Source: Bacteroidota bacterium (GTDB lineage: Bacteria; Bacteroidota; Bacteroidia; AKYH767-A; OLB10). Taken from it: a stretch of DNA of 64,000 bases. A model generated the notes under the pieces. That model was given only the letters and a program-made list of their open reading frames with translations, did not search any database and had not been told where the DNA came from. Of the stretch, positions 48,387 through 56,447 are shown in pieces; position 1 is the stretch's first letter, and each line of letters opens with the position of its first letter. Location of the stretch: contig JADKDR010000007.1 in assembly GCA_016714535.1 (NCBI GenBank), forward strand, positions 124,001 to 188,000, given 5' to 3'. The position numbers and the translations under genes were made by a program.

Positions 48387-50699
48387 ATGAGAAAAACGAT
48401 TATCTATCTGTTTTTATTGATAAACTTACAATGCAGCACCGTTAAAGCAAACACGAATAATATTTATAACATTATCCCTATGCCGGTTCAGCTTGAAAAA
48501 ATGCCACATCATTTTGAGTTGAATAAAAATACAAGTGTCATATTAGATGCTAATGAATTTGGCTCGTTGCAAACCATAAAACAATTTACACTTATAGTTG
48601 CACCTCATTTTGGCCTTAATATACAAATTCAAAATATTGACACCGCATCTATAGCTGACAATAGCATTGTGTTTTTTCGGGATAATACGATAGAAAATAA
48701 TGAAGGTTACGAATTATACATACGAAACTCAAGTGTGCTTGTAAAAGCAAAAGGCAAGCAAGGATTTTTTTATGCGATTCAAACTATTGCTCAATTGCTT
48801 CCTGCCAAAACCTATACAAGCAAAACGGCATTAGAAAAAATAAATATTCCCGGATGTGTAATAAAAGATTATCCACGCTTTGTATATCGTGGAATGCATT
48901 TGGATGTATGCAGGCATTTTTTTCCAATTGAGTTTATAAAGCGATACATTGATTTAATGGCGTTCTATAAATACAACACTTTTCACTGGCACCTTACTGA
49001 TGATCAGGGTTGGCGCATAGAAATCAAGAAATATCCAAAACTAACTTCGGTGGGCTCGGTGCGTAAAGAAACCACCACCTTTGTTTCGCGCGACAAAGAT
49101 TCGATTGTTATACCGGGACCTTATAGTGGCTTTTATACACAAGAACAGATAAAAGAAGTGGTGCAGTATGCGCAAATGAAAAACATCACCATTATACCTG
49201 AAATAGAAATGCCAGGTCATTCGCTTGCAGCGCTGGCTGCCTATCCAGAATATAGCTGTACAGGAGGGGAAATAGAAGTTGGAACTCGTTGGGGTGTTTT
49301 TAGCGATGTGTATTGCCCTTATGACACCACCTTTACTTTTTTGCAAGATGTACTAACTGAGGTAATGCAACTATTTCCTTCTACCTATATTCATATTGGT
49401 GGCGATGAATGTCCAAAGGAAGCGTGGAAAAACAGTGAATTCTGTCAAGTTCTAATGAAAAAAGAAAACTTAAAGGATGAAATGGAATTGCAGAGTTATT
49501 TTATTAAGCGAATCGAAAAATTCCTGAGCGCCAATAATCGCAAGTTAATAGGATGGGACGAAATTCTGGAAGGAGGACTATCGCCAAATGCCACGGTAAT
49601 GAGTTGGCGTGGGGTTAGCGGTGGTATTGAAGCAGCATCGCAAGGACATGATGTGGTTATGACCCCAGGCTCACATTGCTATTTCGATCATTATCAGTAT
49701 TTGCGCGACAATGAGCCTTATGCTATTGGAGGATTTACCTCGGTGGAAAAAGTATACAACTATAACCCTATACCAACTGAGCTAGAATCATCTTACCACA
49801 AGCATATACTAGGTGCACAATGTAATGTTTGGACTGAATATATAGATACATCTTCGCATGTGGAATATATGGTGTATCCGCGCGCTTGTGCCCTAAGCGA
49901 AGTACTATGGAGTATGCCTGAAAATAAAAATTACGAAAGTTTTCTGACCCGGCTTTCCGGCAACTTTACGTTGCTTGATGCGTTTGGAGTAAATTATGCT
50001 AAGCATGTATTAGGCGTTTATGGTAAAATGGAGAAAATGGCAAATCAGAAACTCTATTACGTTTTAGAAACAAAAAATAAAAACGCACAAATACGATACA
50101 CAACAAACGGAAAACTAACTGCCCAATCACCATTGTATACCAAAGCTATTCCAATTTCTAATTCCTTTACTATTAATGCTGCTACTTATAAAAATGATAA
50201 AAGACTTAGCAACCTGTTTACTCAAACTTTTACTTCACATATAGCCACAGGTGCAGAGGTATTAAGCATGACGGAATGCAGTGGAAATTACAATCCCGGT
50301 GATAAAAATTTTATTGTTAATGCCATCTCAGGCAGTTCTAACTATGGCGATGGACAATGGTTTGGCTACTGGGGTAACGATTGCTCCATTTTGATTGATC
50401 TTGGCAGCGAAAAGTCCATTAATCAAATTTCGATAAACTCCATTGACAAAAAAGATTCGTGGATTCATTTGCCCGCCAAAGTTTCTTTTTCAACCGGGGT
50501 TGACACCGCAGATTTGTCTCCATACAATGAGGTTACTATCTCACCAATAACCAAAAGGATACATTCCTATAAGGCAAACAAATCAGTTAAAGCAAGGTAT
50601 ATAAAAGCAAGTATAACCAATTTTGGTGAAATACCTGCAGGTTTTGAGGGTGCAGGCAACAAGGCATGGCTGTTTGTAGATGAATTGATTGTGAAATAA
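48387..50699 (+). CDS. Glycoside hydrolase family 20 beta-N-acetylhexosaminidase, secreted
   Basis: A 770-residue protein with signal peptide (MRKTIIYLFLLINLQCSTVKA; the Cys could be lipid-modified). A GH20b domain (about residues 30-155) precedes the catalytic barrel, which opens YPRFVYRGMHLDVCRHFFP and has the catalytic Asp-Glu pair in YIHIGGDECPKEAW near residue 335. A chitobiase-type C-terminal region and an F5/8 type C-like domain (about residues 640-770) may bind carbohydrate. It releases terminal N-acetylhexosamine from chitin, peptidoglycan or glycoprotein glycans. Confidence 0.93.
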   Translation: MRKTIIYLFLLINLQCSTVKANTNNIYNIIPMPVQLEKMPHHFELNKNTSVILDANEFGSLQTIKQFTLIVAPHFGLNIQIQNIDTASIADNSIVFFRDNTIENNEGYELYIRNSSVLVKAKGKQGFFYAIQTIAQLLPAKTYTSKTALEKINIPGCVIKDYPRFVYRGMHLDVCRHFFPIEFIKRYIDLMAFYKYNTFHWHLTDDQGWRIEIKKYPKLTSVGSVRKETTTFVSRDKDSIVIPGPYSGFYTQEQIKEVVQYAQMKNITIIPEIEMPGHSLAALAAYPEYSCTGGEIEVGTRWGVFSDVYCPYDTTFTFLQDVLTEVMQLFPSTYIHIGGDECPKEAWKNSEFCQVLMKKENLKDEMELQSYFIKRIEKFLSANNRKLIGWDEILEGGLSPNATVMSWRGVSGGIEAASQGHDVVMTPGSHCYFDHYQYLRDNEPYAIGGFTSVEKVYNYNPIPTELESSYHKHILGAQCNVWTEYIDTSSHVEYMVYPRACALSEVLWSMPENKNYESFLTRLSGNFTLLDAFGVNYAKHVLGVYGKMEKMANQKLYYVLETKNKNAQIRYTTNGKLTAQSPLYTKAIPISNSFTINAATYKNDKRLSNLFTQTFTSHIATGAEVLSMTECSGNYNPGDKNFIVNAISGSSNYGDGQWFGYWGNDCSILIDLGSEKSINQISINSIDKKDSWIHLPAKVSFSTGVDTADLSPYNEVTISPITKRIHSYKANKSVKARYIKASITNFGEIPAGFEGAGNKAWLFVDELIVK

Positions 50700-50724
50700 A
50701 AAAGGCTGCCTGTAGGCAGCCTTG
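50697..50724 (-). terminator. Terminator of the DSI-repeat lipoprotein genes
   Basis: A perfect 9-bp stem (50702-50710 with 50715-50723) with a TGTA loop. The T-run is on the minus strand, so it stops minus-strand transcription from the small lipoprotein genes; it also overlaps the end of the GH20 gene. Confidence 0.8.
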
Positions 50725-50744
50725 ATATCATTAAAGAAAAAATA

Positions 50745-50942
50745 CTATTCAATGGTCATTGTATCAGACTTATCTGAAGAACTCTCGTTCATCATTTCAT
50801 CCATTACCTTTTGCATGCTATCTGCTTCTGCAATGGAATCTTGTTTACGTTGCTCATCGGATGCTTTCATTTCGTCAGCGTTAGGACCACATGCTTGAAA
50901 AATGATGGCAGCCAAAAATGCAATTGAAATAGCTTTTTTCAT
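50745..50942 (-). CDS. Small charged lipoprotein
   Basis: A 65-residue lipoprotein (signal MKKAISIAFLAAIIFQAC, Cys at residue 18), then GPNADEMKASDEQRKQDSIAEADSMQKVMDEMMNES. It has the same lipobox context (ACGP) and DSIA motif as the upstream gene, so the two are paralogues. The mature part is one helix and probably a short coiled coil tethered to a membrane. It lies 20 bases downstream of its paralogue in one operon. Confidence 0.78.
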   Translation of the reverse strand: MKKAISIAFLAAIIFQACGPNADEMKASDEQRKQDSIAEADSMQKVMDEMMNESSSDKSDTMTIE

Positions 50943-50962
50943 TAAACTGTTTAAAATTAAAA

Positions 50963-51310
50963 TTAACCTCTGCCTTGAGTTGCCTTCTTAGTTTCTTCCT
51001 TTATTTTTTCAGGAATGGTTTTTGGCTTTGGTTTTGGAGCCACTTTATTCTTTAAAGCATACGCAACCAGAGAATCAGCAGCCATTTTAGCGGCTAATGA
51101 ATCGGCAGCAGCTTTGTTTGAATTAAATGCAGCGATAGAATCTTCAATTACTTTGTTATACGAAGCAATAGAATCATCTCTCATTTTTTCGAAAGACGCA
51201 ATTGAATCTTCAATGCGCTTCTTTTCTGCTGCTAACTCTTCAGCACTAGGTCCACAAGCAACTATTGACATTGTTCCTGCAATTGCCAATAAACTTAAAA
51301 TTTTCTTCAT
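50963..51310 (-). CDS. Lipoprotein with 11-residue repeats
   Basis: A 115-residue lipoprotein (signal MKKILSLLAIAGTMSIVAC, Cys at residue 19). Residues 33-65 are three units of exactly 11 residues: IEDSIASFEKM, RDDSIASYNKV, IEDSIAAFNSN. Two 9-residue AADSLAAK-type units follow, then a Lys/Pro tail (KVAPKPKPKTIPEKIKEETKKATQGRG). The 11-residue period is typical of right-handed coiled coils. The Lys-rich end could interact with peptidoglycan or LPS; this is inference. First gene of the two-gene lipoprotein unit. Confidence 0.78.
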   Translation of the reverse strand: MKKILSLLAIAGTMSIVACGPSAEELAAEKKRIEDSIASFEKMRDDSIASYNKVIEDSIAAFNSNKAAADSLAAKMAADSLVAYALKNKVAPKPKPKTIPEKIKEETKKATQGRG

Positions 51311-51344
51311 TTTTTGTTTTTTCGATTTTAAAAATTAATGGGTG

Positions 51345-51352
51345 CAAAAGTA
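51345..51352 (-). promoter_or_regulatory. -7 promoter box of the small lipoprotein operon
   Basis: On the minus strand TACTTTTG matches TAnnTTTG exactly. It lies 35 bases upstream of the ATG at 51310. Confidence 0.5.
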
Positions 51353-51427
51353 ATACATTATTTATATATAAAAGCGAACGAAGATGAATTTTTTTTGTGA
51401 AAAATAATGTCATGAGAAAAATGGTAT

Positions 51428-51435
51428 TATCTTTG
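51428..51435 (+). promoter_or_regulatory. -7 promoter box of the first DUF5011 gene
   Basis: TATCTTTG matches TAnnTTTG exactly, 42 bases upstream of the preferred start at 51478. This favours 51478 over the in-frame ATGs at 51397 and 51412, which lie upstream of the box. Confidence 0.55.
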
Positions 51436-51477
51436 CCCCCCGAAAAAAATATATTTATAATAAACTTAAAACAAAAA

Positions 51478-52152
51478 ATGAAGAAAAATTTTGCATTTTT
51501 AGTGTCAGCCCTTATGTTAACGGTTGGCACAATTATTCTAACCGGTTGTGGTGAAGATGATACTACTCCTCCGGTAATTACTTTGGTTGGTGATAATCCT
51601 TTATCATTAAGCCTTGGTGATAGCTATCAGGAAGAAGGAGCTACTGCAACGGACGATAAAGATGGTGATTTGACCTCAAGTATAGTTATCACAGGTGCCG
51701 ATGCAATTGATGAAGATCAGGTTGGTGCTTATAATGTTAACTATTCTGTAAGTGATGCTGCAGGTAATGTGGGTGATGCCATACGTGCAGTAAACGTAGT
51801 AAATGATGCGGAACCTTGGGCTGGAAGCTACACGGTAAAGGATACTTGCGGTGTTGATGCACTTGTTTTTAATTATGCACAAACGGTAACAACTTCTACA
51901 GTGGTTAATAACCGCGTTAAGTTTAACAAATTTGCTGACTATTCAGGTAACACTGGCATTTATGCCAACATAAGTGGTAACGCTATAGATTTACCATCTC
52001 AAACTGCTACTGCCATCGGCAGTATGGGCGAAACACATACCTTCCAAGGTTCTGGCTTTAAAACTTCTAATGGCTTTGTATTAACCTATACAGATATCAA
52101 TGTATCTCAAGGTGGTGCTTCTACTACATGTGTAGCACATTACACCAAGTAA
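51478..52152 (+). CDS. DUF5011 lipoprotein, copy 1
   Basis: About 224 residues from 51478, opening MKKNFAFLVSALMLTVGTIILTGC (lipid-modified Cys at residue 24). A DUF5011 Ig-like domain follows (PPVITLVGDNPLSLSLGDSY, GATATDDKDGDLTSSI, VNYSVSDAAGNVGDA). The C-terminal 110 residues form a second module with a Cys after WAGSYTVKDT and another in TTCVAHYTK. It aligns end to end with the next gene, so the pair arose by tandem duplication. Probably surface-exposed; no enzyme activity seen. Confidence 0.85.
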   Translation: MKKNFAFLVSALMLTVGTIILTGCGEDDTTPPVITLVGDNPLSLSLGDSYQEEGATATDDKDGDLTSSIVITGADAIDEDQVGAYNVNYSVSDAAGNVGDAIRAVNVVNDAEPWAGSYTVKDTCGVDALVFNYAQTVTTSTVVNNRVKFNKFADYSGNTGIYANISGNAIDLPSQTATAIGSMGETHTFQGSGFKTSNGFVLTYTDINVSQGGASTTCVAHYTK

Positions 52153-52172
52153 TTTTTAGAAGATACCTGCTA

Positions 52173-52209
52173 AAAAAAAATGCTGCTTTATCGAGCAGCA
52201 TTTTTTTTT
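52173..52209 (+). terminator. Terminator between the two DUF5011 genes
   Basis: A perfect 8-bp stem (52180-52187 with 52194-52201), extended by A-T pairs to 15 bp, with nine T residues. Confidence 0.85.
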
Positions 52210-52260
52210 ACTCCATTTTTAATTTTTCTAAATATTTTTACGCCTCAAAAAAATTCAAAC

Positions 52261-52923
52261 ATGGAAAACCTTACGCAAAAGAGCCTTATGTTAATAACCA
52301 TTTTATGCATAGCCATGTGTTTTGGTTGTATAAAAAAAGATACTACGGAACCCGTTATCACCATTAAAGGTGACAACCCTTACAATCAACAGTTAAATAG
52401 TGCATTCTATGACCCGGGAGCAACTGCCAGCGATAATAAAGATGGAGACCTCAGCAGCCAAATAAATACAAACTCCTCTGTTAATTTTAATGTGCGAGGA
52501 ACTTATTTTGTTAACTACAGCGTAGAAGATGCGGCCGGCAATTCGAACAATGCTGCTCGTAGAGTGAATGTGGTGAACGAAGTTGAAAACCTGGAAGGCA
52601 CATACAGCGTAACAGATAGTTGCAATGGCTCTTTTTATGCCAATTATCAGCAAACTATAACAGCAGATAGTTATAAAAACAAACGCATAGTGTTCAGCAA
52701 GTTTGCCAACTTTTACAATAACACGCAGATTTATGCAGATATCGTTGATGATGATATATATATTCCTAATCAATTGGCATTCAATATAGGAGTGCAACTA
52801 GAAACGCATATTTTTGAAGGTCAAGGAAAAATTACTTCAACCGGAATGATAATTAATTACAAAGAACGATTATCAAACGCACAAACATGGAATAACTGCG
52901 TTACACATCTTGTGAAGCAGTAA
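52261..52923 (+). CDS. DUF5011 lipoprotein, copy 2
   Basis: A 220-residue lipoprotein from 52261 (MENLTQKSLMLITILCIAMCFGC; Cys at residue 23). It has the same plan as the preceding gene: EPVITIKGDNPYNQQL, GATASDNKDGDLSSQI, VNYSVEDAAGNSNNAARRVNVV, and a C-terminal module with paired cysteines (TDSC near its start, NNCVTHLVKQ at the end). The terminator between them means it probably has its own promoter. The upstream ORF extension to 52180 runs through the terminator and is not used. It ends 1 base before the SanA-like gene. Confidence 0.85.
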   Translation: MENLTQKSLMLITILCIAMCFGCIKKDTTEPVITIKGDNPYNQQLNSAFYDPGATASDNKDGDLSSQINTNSSVNFNVRGTYFVNYSVEDAAGNSNNAARRVNVVNEVENLEGTYSVTDSCNGSFYANYQQTITADSYKNKRIVFSKFANFYNNTQIYADIVDDDIYIPNQLAFNIGVQLETHIFEGQGKITSTGMIINYKERLSNAQTWNNCVTHLVKQ

Positions 52924-52924
52924 T

Positions 52925-53597
52925 ATGAAACTTTGGTTTTCCCGTTTATTACGTTATACACTTATCTTTTCAATTGCTGTTTTTTTCTTTCTTCTTGGTT
53001 CAAACATTTATATAATAAAATCAACACGTAATCAGCTTACAAGTAATATTGAATTAACACCGCATTTTCACACAGCCATTGTGCTTGGCACCAATCCCAA
53101 CTTAAGTAATGGTTTGCCAAATCCTTATTTTACATTTCGCATGCAAGCAGCCTACACACTTTATAAAAAACAAAAAGGTGGACTTGCTAATTGTAAGTGG
53201 TGACAACAGCAGTAAGTTATACAATGAACCCGTTGCTATGCAACAAGCGTTAATAGCAGCAGGTATTCCTGACAGTGCCATATTTCTTGACTATGCCGGA
53301 TTAAGAACTTTTGATTCAATGGTACGTTTAAAAGAAATTTTTGGAATTGACAGCGCTATTGTTGTTTCACAAGAATTCCACAACCAACTTGCTGTGTTTA
53401 TTGCAAATAAATTATCCATGCATGTAATCGGATATAATGCTGAAGATATTTCGCATAATTCAGATTTTAATATCAACCTAAGAGAGTATCTTGCAAAATC
53501 AAAAGCACTAATTGATTTTTGGATTGGTGTTAATCCAAAATTCCGAGGAGAGCAGATTCCATTGCAACATCTAACTTGCAGAGCGAGTGCTGAATAA
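52925..53597 (+). CDS. SanA/YdcF-like DUF218 protein (frameshifted)
   Basis: One gene of about 223 residues. An extra G in the GG pair at 53177-53178 breaks the frame; with one G the reading is KKQKVDLLIVSGDNSSKLYNEP. The N-terminal membrane segment (residues 9-33) is followed by the DUF218 blocks HTAIVLGTNPNLSNGLPNPYF, LLIVSGDN, LDYAGLRTFDSMVR and IVVSQEFHNQLAVFIA. SanA-like proteins affect envelope permeability and vancomycin resistance at high temperature in enterobacteria. Its end overlaps the converging M61 gene by 27 bases. Confidence 0.85.
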
Positions 53598-55307
53598 AAA
53601 GTTAGTTAACTTATTATCATTCATATTTGATCCTGCCTTGAGCTCATATCGCGAGAAATAAAAATTACTATCAGGAATTAGCTCTTTGGTAACCGGCCCT
53701 TGCATGAGATTAGCAACTTGCATCACCAACGTTTCTGCCTGTGCGCGATCCGAAATTTTTTCAAATGGATGGACAACTGCAGTTGCTTTATTAGTTATAG
53801 AACTAATTATATCTTCTGCTGCTAAACCGGCCTTATCGGCCGGAGAATCTTCTATTACCTGCACCACCTTATACCCAACCGGATGTGCAACAAGTTTTGC
53901 TCCATAGCATGCTTCAATCATGTTTGAAGCTGGATATTCAACTATAGTGATTTCAAAATCTGTCAAAACTTTAAGTAAGTATTCGTAATAAGAAACAGGT
54001 TTGTCAATTATTTCTTTAAAAAGATAATTTATATCCTCACCTCCCAAACTTCTGCATACATGCAAAATATCCTGATGTTTGTAACCCACGCCCTTCAATG
54101 CAAAATCATTATAGAGTATTCGCATTACATCATCAAGCGATTTGGTTGCCTTCGTGTTTTTTATAATCAATAAATCAATTAACAACGCTATTAAAGAACC
54201 TTCGTCATATATTGATGTTTTGCGCCCTGGAACACCTGCAACATATCCATCGAGCCAAGTATCATATGAGCTTTCGCGTACCGAATAATTAATTCTTCCT
54301 GGATTGAGCATGTGCTTGTTAAGGCGGTCACTTACTTCTCTAAAATATTGTTCAAGGTTAAAATAGCCGCAGCGCAGCAAAAATAAATCGCCATAATAAG
54401 TGGTGAAACCTTCATATACATATCCGGTGTCAGCAAAATTTTCTTGATCATATTTATATGGCAACATTTGCGCTGGGCGCAATGTTTTTATGTTCCAAAC
54501 GTGAAACAACTCATGAGATGCCACACCAACCAGTTCATTATACAACTCAGGCAAGTGAATATTTTGTGCCGGCCCAAGAGCCAGCACGGTTGATTTGGTA
54601 TGCTCCACACCATGATAAAAAGTATGTGGTAATGCCAGTAGTATAAAATGATATGCGCTTACAGGGAAATGTTGCATCACATCCAACTGTAGTTGTGTGA
54701 ATAATTTGAAATCCTTGATAACCTGACTCTCGTTTAACGTATGCGTGCCCCAAGAGTGAATGTAGAAGGCAATGTTATTGCATTCATATTTCCATGTAGC
54801 AATTTGCGGAGCACAAAGAACCGGGCTGTCTACTAACTCATCATAATTATCTGCGCAATAGTTTTTTCCTTGTTGATTAAGAGAGGTGACAACTTTCCAA
54901 TCAGGATTTATAGCTAATGATAGTGTAACAGGCAAATGCAAAAAACCATTTATATACATACAACAATGTATAGGGTTCACATACAAAATATCAGTACCGC
55001 TATAGCAAGCACCGGCATCCGGTTGAAAAGCAAAATATTTATAGGTTATGGTAATTGATTCTGTGTTACTGGTATCTATATACCACGAAGAGTGATCTGT
55101 CTTTTTGTATGTTATAGGTGCTCCATGAGAATTTTTAATCGACAAAGATTTTACGTTTTTTGCAAACATCCCCTTTTCATAGCGGCCTGGCCGCCAAACG
55201 GGAATGCAGATTTCCAGAGCGTCTGCATTAATTTCTTTAACATACATTTCAATATCTACAAAGTGTGTGTGAGGCTTAATAGCGCCTATTTTGTAATGTA
55301 TTATCAT
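53571..55307 (-). CDS. M61 family metallopeptidase (glycyl aminopeptidase-like)
   Basis: A 578-residue protein without a visible signal peptide. A beta-sandwich N-terminal domain (residues 1-190) precedes the peptidase domain with the zinc motif in GVASHELFHVWNIKTLRP (HELFH, about residue 265) and the third ligand Glu in YVYEGFTTYYGDL. A C-terminal PDZ domain (about residues 455-535) contains GYKVVQVIEDSPADKAGLAAEDIISSI. M61 enzymes remove N-terminal glycine or alanine residues. Its start overlaps the mltG stop by 4 bases, so the two are translationally coupled. Confidence 0.9.
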   Translation of the reverse strand: MIIHYKIGAIKPHTHFVDIEMYVKEINADALEICIPVWRPGRYEKGMFAKNVKSLSIKNSHGAPITYKKTDHSSWYIDTSNTESITITYKYFAFQPDAGACYSGTDILYVNPIHCCMYINGFLHLPVTLSLAINPDWKVVTSLNQQGKNYCADNYDELVDSPVLCAPQIATWKYECNNIAFYIHSWGTHTLNESQVIKDFKLFTQLQLDVMQHFPVSAYHFILLALPHTFYHGVEHTKSTVLALGPAQNIHLPELYNELVGVASHELFHVWNIKTLRPAQMLPYKYDQENFADTGYVYEGFTTYYGDLFLLRCGYFNLEQYFREVSDRLNKHMLNPGRINYSVRESSYDTWLDGYVAGVPGRKTSIYDEGSLIALLIDLLIIKNTKATKSLDDVMRILYNDFALKGVGYKHQDILHVCRSLGGEDINYLFKEIIDKPVSYYEYLLKVLTDFEITIVEYPASNMIEACYGAKLVAHPVGYKVVQVIEDSPADKAGLAAEDIISSITNKATAVVHPFEKISDRAQAETLVMQVANLMQGPVTKELIPDSNFYFSRYELKAGSNMNDNKLTNFLFSTRSAS

Positions 55308-56331
55308 CGTTTGATGTTCATTTTATCTAGTGCTTGCTGATAGCGTCTGGCATTGGCTTCATGTTCGCTATTGGTAATGGCAAAATTAGAGTAACCCGAC
55401 AAATCTTCTTTAGCACAAAAGAAAATATAATCATGCCTGGAGTAATTAAGCACCGCATCAATGGTACTTATATCAGGAATACATATTGGCCCCGGAGGAA
55501 TACCTGCATACTTATATGTATTGTAAGGCGACTCCACCAGTTTATCTGCATTGAGTACTCTGCGAATTTCGAAATTCTTTAATGCAAACTTTAGTGTTGG
55601 ATCTGCTTCCAGGGGAATTCCCTTTTTTATTCGGTTAATATAAACGCCTGCTATGATGGGCTTATCAGTTGCCATGTGAGTTTCTTCCTGCACAATGGAA
55701 GCAATGGTAGTGATTTCTGAATACGATAAATTTAATTCTTCGGCCTGGCTTTTCGCTTATCATTCCAAAATGATTTATATTCACGTGCCATGCGTTTTAC
55801 AAACCCTTCGGTAGTGGTATTCCAATACATCTCGTAGGTATTGGGTATAAACATCGAAATAAAATTCTGGCTATTAAATCCATATTGGGAAGCAGTAGCA
55901 CTATCAGCTAAATAGCTGAAAAGCGAAGTACTATCAGCCTCTAATTGTGCTGCTATGCGTCCGGCAAGTAATTCTACTGTGCGTATATTATTAAAGGTTA
56001 CCTTCAATGGTTCCTGAACGCCTGCACGCAGTAGATTAACAATTTGCTCATTGGTCATGTCCTTTTTTATTTTGTAGCATCCTGGCCTAACCTTACCAAT
56101 ATACTTCTTTTTATTAGCCAGCCACTTAAAAGCATCTAAGTCCTTTATTATGTTTTGCTCACTTGCAGCTCGCACTACGTCCTCAAAACTGCTGCCTGTT
56201 TTTATGTACAACATTTTTTGAGCTTCGCTAAAACCAGTGTTTTTATTATACACATAATTCATGGCAAAATAGGCAACCCCTGCACCTGCCAATAACAATG
56301 CGACTATAAAAATTCTAACAATCCACTTCAT
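55304..56331 (-). CDS. mltG: Endolytic transglycosylase MltG (frameshifted)
   Basis: One gene of about 342 residues. A missing base in the GG at 55747-55748 splits it; restored it reads RKAQAEELNLSYSEITTIASIVQEETH. One N-terminal membrane segment (start preferred at 56331, MKWIVRIFIVALLLAG; 56358 is the alternative) is followed by a LysM-like subdomain (KDMTNEQIVNLLRAG). The YceG catalytic region follows with the active-site Glu in SIVQEETHM and the AGVYINRIKKGIPLEADPTLKFAL and PYNTYKYAGIPPGPICIPD blocks. MltG cuts nascent glycan strands and sets their length. Upstream of the M61 gene with a 4-base overlap. Confidence 0.9.
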
Positions 56332-56447
56332 ACTTCTTAACAGTAAATATTTGCGCAAAGCTAAAAATCAATTGCAAGTAAATTTATTAGCACTACTGCA
56401 TTAACAATTAAATTTTTACTTTAGACAACTCAAATTACTATTGAACA

